From an uncultured Prevotella sp. (lineage in GTDB: Bacteria > Bacteroidota > Bacteroidia > Bacteroidales > Bacteroidaceae), in the NCBI GenBank assembly GCA_905196835.1, contig CAJJWN010000032.1, positions 1 through 33,532 on the forward strand: a stretch of 33,532 bases of DNA. Direction: 5' to 3'. Each line of letters begins with the position of its first letter. Within the stretch, counting starts at the first letter, position 1. This document shows, piece by piece, positions 15,820 to 22,624 of the stretch. The notes under the pieces were generated by a model. The model made no database searches. It was not told the DNA's origin and saw nothing but the letters and a program-made list of their open reading frames with translations. The position numbers were made by a program, and so were the translations under genes.

Positions 15820-15979
15820 CAAACACTGCGCCGCCCTGACATCACGTCAGGGCGGCGCACCATCTGTTTAACTTCTAATTGCTTACTATACCAATCTTTA
15901 CCTAAATCATTTAAACTTTTTACGTACTAACCTTCCGCCTTGCACACACGGCGGCACAAAGACTATCAATAATTATCCG
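15820..15979 (-). ncRNA. Candidate small RNA, about 160 nt
   Basis: On the minus strand a TAACTTTGCAT promoter box (15991-15981) is followed by about 115 nt of non-repetitive, AU-rich sequence, then a 14-bp GC-rich hairpin (15859-15827) with a U-rich tail (GTGTTTGTTTAC). The putative RNA could form a small CCGCC/GGCGG hairpin near its 5' end, and GTTTAA/TTAAAC could pair around the central part. It has no ORF longer than about 18 codons. I do not recognise it as 6S RNA, tmRNA or another named family. Without expression data this is a structural guess. Confidence 0.35.
15827..15859 (-). terminator. GC-rich hairpin, likely terminator
   Basis: TGCGCCGCCCTGAC (15827-15840) and its exact complement (15846-15859) form a 14-bp stem with a 5-nt loop. 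T-rich sequence follows only on the minus strand, so it best fits a minus-strand transcript ending here. Confidence 0.55.
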
Positions 15980-15983
15980 AATG

Positions 15984-15991
15984 CAAAGTTA
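15984..15991 (-). promoter_or_regulatory. Promoter-like -7 box on the minus strand (TAACTTTG)
   Basis: The context CCGTAACTTTGCAT is a typical Bacteroidota promoter sequence. No TTTG is visible 19-21 bp upstream. No protein gene lies downstream on this strand within the intergenic region. Confidence 0.45.
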
Positions 15992-16153
15992 CGGCACAAT
16001 GATTAATAAGTGATTAATCATGCGTTAACCTGCATATTAAAATATGATTAATCTTGCTTTTCCCGACATTTTTCAGCATTATTCACGGCGCATAACGGCA
16101 AGTTCCTATATGCCTGACGGCCAGCGGTTTACGCGTTCGACTTACAACGGCTT

Positions 16154-16241
16154 GCAAAAGGCCGTCTTTCGGCGTGCGAAAGACGGCAAAACGCAACGCA
16201 AAAGGCGGCCTTTCACGATGCGAAAGGCCGCCTTTTGGAAA
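16154..16241 (+). repeat. 22-bp phased palindromic array, locus 6 (4 units)
   Basis: Units start at 16154, 16176, 16198 and 16220. Units 1 and 2 form an 11-bp perfect stem (GCCGTCTTTCG with CGAAAGACGGC). The array ends 11 bp from the GH2 stop codon, so it can act as terminator for the minus-strand GH2 transcript. The leader palindrome is weak at this locus. Confidence 0.82.
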
Positions 16242-16252
16242 CGGGAGGGCTG

Positions 16253-19200
16253 CTATTCGGCCAGACAGCGGAGCATGTTGGCAAGCAGGCGGGCGGCAAC
16301 GGGGTCGGTCGGAGCTTTCTCCGTGCACATCGTGGAGACGATGGCGCAGCCGCGGCCGTCGGCTATCTGCAGCATCGTAAGCCCGCGCATCGACTCTATT
16401 TTGGCTATGCGGTCCTCGGGTTTGCCGCCGTCTATGTATGCGTGTATCTTCATCTGGCCGGCCAGTTCGGTGACGCTGGCGTGGCGCACGGCCTTGAGCG
16501 TGGCGGCGCAGGCACGCGGCATTTCGCGCCGGTTGTTGTTGAAGTAGCGCAGGTCGAGCGGACCGAGGCCGCTGAACACGGGCGCGTCGCTGCGCTCCAT
16601 GACGACGATGTCGCCCTCGGTGGGGTTAATCCAGCCCGTGATGTACTCGGGGAAGACGGCCTTGGCGGCCTCCTTGCACGAGAGCATGAGCACCCGTCCG
16701 CCCTTGGCGATGTAGCTGCGCAGGGCTTTGCAATCATCTTCTGGGAGTTCTGGGAGGGCTGAGAGCACTGCGATGCCGGTGCTTCCGGCTTTCTTTATAA
16801 GGTCGCTGACGCTGGCGGCAGCCTCGGCCTCAACGCCGATGGCGGCGAGCGAGGCCGTCGTCTGTGCGTCGCCGAGCACTGCTATGCGCTTGCCCTTGGG
16901 CGCATCGGCCGCGCTCCACTGGCGCGTTGCCAGCAAGAGGTCGTACTCGTTGGCGGATATTTCACGGCCATTCTCCATGAGTTGCAGGCGCAGTTTGCCG
17001 TCCACGCGCGGCGACGGCAACGTCTCGGGTACCGTTATGGCAGGCTCTATGTACTTGCGGCCGTAGTATTCCACCGCCGGGACGGCCTCCTCGCCACGCG
17101 AAAGGACGTTGCCCCGGGCGTCGGTGAAGCTCCACCGCAGGGTCATCGGCCCGAGGTCGCGGCCCTGTTCGTCGTCATTCACCACGTAGACGCGCGTCTG
17201 CAAACGCTCGCCTGCGTAGAGGTTGCGCCCCCACAGCTCGGCACTTACGAGCACGGGCTGCAACGCGCGCTGCAAGGCGAAGTACGTAGGATAGGGCTGT
17301 ATGCCGTCCTTGTCGTAGCATTGGCGGAACCACGTCATGTAGGCGAAGTGCATTATGCCCGACGCCTCGGGGCATGTGCGGCGCAGAGTCTCGGCCAACT
17401 CTCCCGTGATGAACGCCTGCACCTTGAGGAACGAGCGTGGGTCGGCCCAGTCGTAAGCCTCGTAGCCTATGAGCGAATACGGGTTTTGGTGGATTAGCTG
17501 GTACGAGCGCGTGGGGTGTCCGGTCTCGGCGTTGGGGTAGCCGGTGCTCATCTCCTGGCTGATTAGCGGTCGGCCGGGTGTCTTGAAGTCGCGCTGGAAC
17601 TCGCCGTTGAAGAAGCGGAACACAGAGTAGTCGTACCAGTTGTAGTAAGCGTGGTTGTCGTCTATGTCGCCGTCGTCAACCGTCGCGATGAAGTCCGCGC
17701 CGAAACGCCTCACACCGCTGCGCCGCATGTAGTTCGAGTCGAAGCTAACGGGGCGCGTGGGGTCCACCTGGCGCATGTCCTTCACGGTGTTGGAGATGAT
17801 GCGGAACTTCTCTTTGGCGCGCTCCTTATCGGCGTCAAGGTCGTAGAACTTCATCTCGTTGTTGACCGTCCAGAACACAAGCGAGGGATGGTTGCGGAAC
17901 TTCTTGATGACTTGCAGCCACTCGTCGTGCCACAGCTTGAGCGTTGACGCGTTGGGAATGGGCGTGGAGTGTATCATCAGCCACGACCATGTGCCCTCGA
18001 AGCTGACGGCGATGCCGTTGCGGTCGGCGGCGTCCATCCACAGCTGGTTCCACGGAGTAGTGTGCGTTCGGGTGGCGTTTACGTTGCCCTGGCGCATCAG
18101 CTGCATGAACTTGTCGGCCAGTTCGCGGTCGTTCGGGCGGAGTGCGAATGGTATGTGGTTGCCTCCCCGCAGCCAGAACTTGCGCCCGTTGAGGTAGAGG
18201 TAGCCGTCAGGGCGTGCCTCGAACGTGCGGAAACCCGAGGTGATAGTTGTATTGTCTATTACGTCCTTGCCGTCTGCAAGGCTGAAAGTGAAGTCGTACA
18301 GGTTGGGCGACGACGGTTCCCAGAGTTTCGGTTTCAGTCCGTCTACGGCGCAGGTCAGCGTCTGATGCGCGCCCTTGCCGAGCTTCTGCTTGGCGAGGAG
18401 AGTGCCTTCGTAGAGCAGGCTGCCGTCCTGCTTGTCGGTGATGCGCACGCTGACGTCGAGCTTGCGGTTCTTCTTCGACGCGTTGCTTACCGTCACGTCG
18501 AACTCAGCTCCCTGCAACGTGGGCTTTATGAACACGTCCTCCACCTTGACGGGGGCGGTCACCACGAGCTTCACCGGCTGCCAGATGCCGGCCGGATTGT
18601 CGCCGTAAAAGCCGTGGGGAATGTCCGTCAAGACCTCTTGGTTGGCCTGCTTGTCGTCCTTGTTGGCGGCTATGTCCTTGCGCACGGACGAATAGTAGTT
18701 CTCCATGGCGTCGCTGGTCTGGGCGGCTGCGCCCTTTATGTCGCGCACCACTTTCAGCGCGACGAGGTTGCGTCCGGGCCTTACGAGGGCGGTAACGTCA
18801 ACCTCGAACGCGCCGAACATGCCTATGTGCGAGCCTGCCTTCTGTCCGTTTACGTAGACGTCGCACATCTTCGACACGGCGTCGAAGCTAAGGACGAACT
18901 TCTTGCCCTCGATGTCGCGGGGCAGCTCAAGCCACTGGCGGTACCACGCCGCGCCGGTCCTGCGGTAGTCGAACGTATAGTTCTCGCAGCGGTCCGTCTC
19001 CTGTTGATAGTACGTATCAGACACTCCCTTCGGCTCGTGTCCGTTCGGAGTGCCCATCGTTTCGCCGTGAAGCCAGATGCGTATGGGCGTCCAGAAGTCG
19101 GGCACGGTCATCACGTGCCAGTCATCGTCGGGCGTCGCCGCGCTCACGGCCACGGCCTCGTCCTTCATCTGGTACTCGGGCATGAAGAGCCACCTGCCGT

Positions 19201-19942
19201 CGAGCGACAGCTCCGTGCGTCCATCGGCCAGCTCCGTGAGCCGCTTCGGGGCGTACAGAGCGCGCTCCTTCACGCGCTTTTCCTCCTTCTGCCGGGCGTT
19301 CATGCGGCCGTCATACTCGGCGCGCTTCACACCTTTGAAGAAGTCGGAGGGCAGCGGGCGCACCTGAAGGTCGTCATACTCTGTGTCAATCCAGCCGCCG
19401 CCGAGAGCCACGCCGCCCGCAGGCGCGAGGCCGGAGTTCTTGTCCTCAACGTCGATTAGCGGCTCGTCGCCGTCGCCAACGAACACGCGGATGCGGCCGC
19501 CGCACACCTGCACGCGCAGCCTGTACCACTCGCCGGGCACGGGATGGAAGCTAAGCTTGCGCACGCCAAGGAACTCGTCAAGCCCCATGTAGCCCGTGCG
19601 CATGAGGTAAAGGTCGTCCTGAAGGCCGCCCTTGATGCCCACCACGTAGCGGTCGAAGCGGTTATACGTGCGGAAGCCCGCCCAAATCTGCACCTGCTCC
19701 GCCGTCTTCGGGGCGCGTGCGCGGAAGGAGAACTCGTAGTCCTTCCATCCGTCCTCGCCGAACACGGCATACGCATCGCGGGCGCGGAGCACGCCGTCGG
19801 CCACGGCGCACGCGCCCGTACCCGTTACGGCAAGCCGCGCCGCCGGGTCTGAAAAGTCGTTCTGGTAAGCGTCCTGCGCCGACGAGGCGGCAGGCGTAAG
19901 CCATGCCGCCATGGCGAGGAGCGCCGTAAGTTGGAGTTTCAT
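16253..19942 (-). CDS. Glycoside hydrolase family 2 enzyme with extra N- and C-terminal domains
   Basis: 1229 residues with a signal peptide (MKLQLTALLAMAAWLTPAAS), so it is periplasmic or surface exposed. A concanavalin-like domain occupies about residues 25-200 (QNDFSDPAARLAV to GGGWIDTEYDDLQV). The GH2 sugar-binding and immunoglobulin-like domains follow, then the TIM barrel. Candidate catalytic residues are the acid/base E696 in FWTVNNEMKF and the nucleophile E797 in LISQEMSTG, both in the expected GH2 contexts. The last ~230 residues (RIAVLGDAQ, SYIAKGGRVLMLS) resemble a class I glutamine amidotransferase-like fold, probably non-catalytic. GH2 covers beta-galactosidase, beta-mannosidase and beta-glucuronidase; I cannot choose. 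It is the last of three minus-strand CAZyme genes. Confidence 0.9.
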   Translation of the reverse strand: MKLQLTALLAMAAWLTPAASSAQDAYQNDFSDPAARLAVTGTGACAVADGVLRARDAYAVFGEDGWKDYEFSFRARAPKTAEQVQIWAGFRTYNRFDRYVVGIKGGLQDDLYLMRTGYMGLDEFLGVRKLSFHPVPGEWYRLRVQVCGGRIRVFVGDGDEPLIDVEDKNSGLAPAGGVALGGGWIDTEYDDLQVRPLPSDFFKGVKRAEYDGRMNARQKEEKRVKERALYAPKRLTELADGRTELSLDGRWLFMPEYQMKDEAVAVSAATPDDDWHVMTVPDFWTPIRIWLHGETMGTPNGHEPKGVSDTYYQQETDRCENYTFDYRRTGAAWYRQWLELPRDIEGKKFVLSFDAVSKMCDVYVNGQKAGSHIGMFGAFEVDVTALVRPGRNLVALKVVRDIKGAAAQTSDAMENYYSSVRKDIAANKDDKQANQEVLTDIPHGFYGDNPAGIWQPVKLVVTAPVKVEDVFIKPTLQGAEFDVTVSNASKKNRKLDVSVRITDKQDGSLLYEGTLLAKQKLGKGAHQTLTCAVDGLKPKLWEPSSPNLYDFTFSLADGKDVIDNTTITSGFRTFEARPDGYLYLNGRKFWLRGGNHIPFALRPNDRELADKFMQLMRQGNVNATRTHTTPWNQLWMDAADRNGIAVSFEGTWSWLMIHSTPIPNASTLKLWHDEWLQVIKKFRNHPSLVFWTVNNEMKFYDLDADKERAKEKFRIISNTVKDMRQVDPTRPVSFDSNYMRRSGVRRFGADFIATVDDGDIDDNHAYYNWYDYSVFRFFNGEFQRDFKTPGRPLISQEMSTGYPNAETGHPTRSYQLIHQNPYSLIGYEAYDWADPRSFLKVQAFITGELAETLRRTCPEASGIMHFAYMTWFRQCYDKDGIQPYPTYFALQRALQPVLVSAELWGRNLYAGERLQTRVYVVNDDEQGRDLGPMTLRWSFTDARGNVLSRGEEAVPAVEYYGRKYIEPAITVPETLPSPRVDGKLRLQLMENGREISANEYDLLLATRQWSAADAPKGKRIAVLGDAQTTASLAAIGVEAEAAASVSDLIKKAGSTGIAVLSALPELPEDDCKALRSYIAKGGRVLMLSCKEAAKAVFPEYITGWINPTEGDIVVMERSDAPVFSGLGPLDLRYFNNNRREMPRACAATLKAVRHASVTELAGQMKIHAYIDGGKPEDRIAKIESMRGLTMLQIADGRGCAIVSTMCTEKAPTDPVAARLLANMLRCLAE

Positions 19943-20025
19943 AAATCGGTATGTTTTATGTATTTTACTGTTATATAAAAAGGTAACGGCGGCACGTCTG
20001 CAACTGCCTGATAATCAGCGGTGTT

Positions 20026-20146
20026 GCGAAAGACCACCTTTTAGCGTGCAAAAGGCCGTCTTTTGGCCTGTAAAATACGGCCTTTCGCAATGCGGTTTGC
20101 CGCCTTTCGCCAGCCGCCCGGCTGCAAGGCCGCCGCTGAAAGGCCG
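20026..20146 (+). repeat. 22-bp phased palindromic array, locus 7 (4 clear units plus decayed ones)
   Basis: The leader CTGATAATCAG (20008-20018) precedes units at 20026, 20048, 20070 and 20092. A GC-rich degenerate unit (20114-20135) and a fragment at 20136 (CTGAAAGGCCGTCAGG), still in 22-bp phase, run into the stop codon of the GH43 gene (20147-20149). The array fills the gap between GH43 and GH2. Confidence 0.8.
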
Positions 20147-22150
20147 TCAGGGCTTGTCTGCCTCGATGACGATGCGGTCAACATCAACGGTGCCGCGCGC
20201 GCCGCGCCACTCAAAGTAATGCTCTCCCGGGGTAAGACGGATGCCGACGACGACGGTCTCGCCCCACTCTCCGGCAGGCGAGCCTACGGGCAGTTCGTCA
20301 CGGCCTGTCCACACGCCGTCAACCCCGAAGCGGAACTTTGAGTCTCCACCTGACGACGGGCGCATACGGAGCGTGACGCGGTACGTGCCCTCGCAGGCAA
20401 CAAACAGTGAATAGCGCGCCCACTCGCCGCGCTCCATCGAGGCGATGTAGCCCGTGCCGCCGTCAGCCTTGACGCTCATTTGGCCGAACTTCGCGTCGCC
20501 GAGGGTGAACGTCTGGTTGTCTGGCCGCTTGAACCAGGCGGTCTGCAATCCTCCGTCATTATAGTCTTCGGCCTCTATGACGAGCCTTCCGCCCGGCATG
20601 AGCATGGGCAGGCGTCCGCCCTTGGGCGTGCCCCAGGTGCGCACGGTGTTGATGCGGCCGTCGGGGGTGAAGGTCAGTTCGTCGAAGCATACGGAGCGCA
20701 GGTTGCCCTGTCCGCTGTAATCGGCGGTGTGGTAGAACTGGTACCACTTGCCCTTGAACTGCACCACGCTGCCGTGAGCCGTCTCGTGTCCGTGCGGATT
20801 CATGTAGAAGCCCATGTCTTTCCACGGCCCGAGGGGCGAGTCTGACACGGCGTAGACGAGATGGTTGCCGCCAAGGTCGTTGGGATTGTTGTCCGAATGG
20901 GTAAGGTAATACCGCCCGTCCTTCTTGAAAACGAACGGAGCCTCGTGGAAATCGCGGCTGACGCCCTCCATGGGCACCATAGGCGCGGCCAGCTCAAGCC
21001 AGTTGTCGTCCTTCAGGCGGCCGCCCCAGCAGCCCTTGCCGCCTCCTCCGGCGTAGACGTAGGCCGTGCCGTCGTCATCGACGAATATGCAGGGGTCGAT
21101 TGTGCTGGGCACTCCGGGTATGTAGCCCTGCACCTTGAACGGCCCGGCGGGGCTCTCGCTCGTAGCCATGAACATGCGCCACAGGTCTTCGTCGTCGCCC
21201 AGCTGGGTGGCCTTCACCGTGTGGGGAAAGAGGAAGTAGTACAGTCCCTCCTTCTCATTGTAGGCCGCGTCGGGCGCCCACATAAAGCCTTCTGTGCCTA
21301 CGCCAGTCTGTCGGCGCACGTCGGCAGCGTTCAGTATTTCGCCGTGGTCGGTCCAGTTAACCATGTCTTCGGTAGAAAACACGTGGTAACGGTCCATGCG
21401 GTCGCAGCCGCGTGCAGGCTCCATGTCGTGCGACGCGTAGACGTAGAGCACGTCGCGGCCGTCGATGTGCCACACACGCGCCGTGGGGTCGGCCGTGTAA
21501 AGGTTGCCCGTGAAGGGGCTGCCGTACATCTGCGAGGGGAAGGAGACGAACAAGGGGTTGTGGTCGAAACGCTGGGTCATGGGGTAGTCGTAGTCGAAAC
21601 GCCCCGGAAGAGCGCCTTTCACATAGTCGCCGGTACGAGTGAACACGAACTTGTCAACATTCATTCCGCCATATGTGTACCACTGGAACACGTGCCGTCC
21701 CTTCTTCAACGGTATGTCGCCGACGGTAACCGTGGAGTAAGACTCCCATCCGCGGCCCGGCACACGCTGCACACGGCACGCCTGGCGGCCGTCAACGCGC
21801 AGCTCGAAGCGGCCGTTGTCAACGCCAGACGAGCACACCACGCCTACCGAATACATGCCGCTCTCGGCGGCATAGAGCGTGTAGCACGTCCAGTTGCCGT
21901 CATCGTTGCCGCCCAATACGAGGCCGCTGCCGCCCGAAGCGATGTTTACTGGGTCGATGCGGTAGGCACGCCGGTCGCCCGAAAAATTGTTCTTGCAACG
22001 GAAAGCCGTGCCTTCGCCGCCGCGGTCGTAGTCTTCCGCCTCGACGGTACACGGCACACGGTGCTGCTTGAAGGGTTTTCCCCTATACCCGCCGGCCACG
22101 GCAAAAGTCGGGACAAGCAGCAGGGAAAGGGCCAGGAATACGTGTTTCAT
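20147..22150 (-). CDS. GH43 family glycosidase flanked by CBM6-like modules
   Basis: 667 residues with a signal peptide (MKHVFLALSLLLVPTFAVA). Residues ~30-165 (CTVEAEDYDRGGEG to INVDKF-type ending) are a CBM6-like carbohydrate-binding module. A five-bladed propeller GH43 domain covers ~190-500. A second CBM6-like module covers ~530-667 (LVIEAEDYNDGG to GTVDVDRIVIEA). Candidate catalytic residues are the base D221 (YTADPTARVW), the modulator D352 (STIDPCIFVDDDG) and the acid E403 (FHEAPFVF). GH43 enzymes act on arabinose or xylose linkages or on beta-galactan; the substrate is unresolved. Its catalytic domain closely resembles the GH43 at 27775-28737. The 3' end touches a 22-bp array. A -7 box lies at 22369-22376. 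Confidence 0.92.
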   Translation of the reverse strand: MKHVFLALSLLLVPTFAVAGGYRGKPFKQHRVPCTVEAEDYDRGGEGTAFRCKNNFSGDRRAYRIDPVNIASGGSGLVLGGNDDGNWTCYTLYAAESGMYSVGVVCSSGVDNGRFELRVDGRQACRVQRVPGRGWESYSTVTVGDIPLKKGRHVFQWYTYGGMNVDKFVFTRTGDYVKGALPGRFDYDYPMTQRFDHNPLFVSFPSQMYGSPFTGNLYTADPTARVWHIDGRDVLYVYASHDMEPARGCDRMDRYHVFSTEDMVNWTDHGEILNAADVRRQTGVGTEGFMWAPDAAYNEKEGLYYFLFPHTVKATQLGDDEDLWRMFMATSESPAGPFKVQGYIPGVPSTIDPCIFVDDDGTAYVYAGGGGKGCWGGRLKDDNWLELAAPMVPMEGVSRDFHEAPFVFKKDGRYYLTHSDNNPNDLGGNHLVYAVSDSPLGPWKDMGFYMNPHGHETAHGSVVQFKGKWYQFYHTADYSGQGNLRSVCFDELTFTPDGRINTVRTWGTPKGGRLPMLMPGGRLVIEAEDYNDGGLQTAWFKRPDNQTFTLGDAKFGQMSVKADGGTGYIASMERGEWARYSLFVACEGTYRVTLRMRPSSGGDSKFRFGVDGVWTGRDELPVGSPAGEWGETVVVGIRLTPGEHYFEWRGARGTVDVDRIVIEADKP

Positions 22151-22368
22151 GTCTTAAATGTCAAAATATGGTTAATACTGATTATGCCAAAAGCCGCACG
22201 GACTGGCGGCGTACGGCGTGCGTAAGGACAAGAGAGGCGGTTCAATAGCCCGTCACGGGCTTACGCCCGCCTCTCCATCACCAACACTTGTCCATACATT
22301 CATGTCCGTATCGGCAAACCGCCGACGTGCGATGAGCTCCATCCGGCCACGCCGCGGATTGACTACTG

Positions 22369-22376
22369 CAAAATTA
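22369..22376 (-). promoter_or_regulatory. -7 promoter box upstream of GH43 (TAATTTTG)
   Basis: The plus strand reads CTGCAAAATTATAACC, so the minus strand has TAATTTTGCAG. It matches TAnnTTTG and shares a 12-base core with the box upstream of GH92 at 24940-24947. No clear -33 TTTG is seen. The implied 5' leader is about 210 nt. Confidence 0.45.
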
Positions 22377-22502
22377 TAACCATGCGGATAAAAATGCGTA
22401 AAATCACGATTAAACGTACAATTAAAATCAACATAAACGCACAATTAATCTTATTTCTGCATGATTTTGCCGTTTCCTTTCGCACCGATGGTAACAGGCC
22501 GC

Positions 22503-22590
22503 AGTGCAAAAGGCGGCAAACGGCGTTGCAAAAGGCCGTCTTTGACAAGATGAAAGGCCGCCTTTCGCAGGACGAAAGACGGCCTTTTGC
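22503..22590 (-). repeat. 22-bp phased palindromic array, locus 8 (4 units)
   Basis: Read on the minus strand, units start at 22590, 22568, 22546 and 22524. The leader (TATCAGACAATCAATGAC, 22612-22595) begins 12 bp after the GH92 stop. Units 1 and 2 pair over 14 positions including one wobble. The placement fits a terminator or processing element for GH92. Confidence 0.84.
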
Positions 22591-22624
22591 AAGTCATTGA
22601 TTGTCTGATATTTATGAAGATGGT

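Larger units (their letters stand above)
15616..16252. other. 637-bp convergent intergenic region, no protein gene
   Basis: It lies between the NDH-2 and GH2 stops. In order it holds a 22-bp array (15649-15736), an 8-bp tandem repeat (15745-15816), a GC-rich hairpin (15827-15859), a non-repetitive AT-rich segment that may be a minus-strand small RNA, a promoter-like box (15984-15991), AT-rich DNA, and a second 22-bp array (16154-16241). Open frames here encode repeat-derived peptides only. Confidence 0.7.
22151..22624. other. 474-bp intergenic region without a gene
   Basis: Between GH92 (upstream in transcription) and GH43 it contains, in minus-strand order, the leader (22612-22591) and locus 8 array (22590-22503), an AT-rich stretch (22380-22470), the -7 box at 22376-22369, and about 215 nt of untranslated leader. 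GH43 may therefore have its own promoter. Frames through the array encode only repeat peptides. Confidence 0.65.

Noticed and set aside
16044..16547. Small proteins with KAVFR.AK.G...KRRPF peptides (also near 22428-22760, 9356-9982, 27491-27754)
   Set aside because: These are translations of the 22-bp arrays, with a 22-residue period because 3 x 22 = 66 nt. They occur in either strand and various frames and end in or overlap real genes, so they are not credible proteins.
17969..19459. 496-residue plus-strand open frame
   Set aside because: It lies antisense to the GH2 gene in GC-rich DNA, where long shadow frames are common. It has no motif or ribosome site.
20861..22225. 454-residue plus-strand open frame opposite GH43
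   Set aside because: Shadow of the GH43 gene, which has intact catalytic residues and CBM6-like modules.
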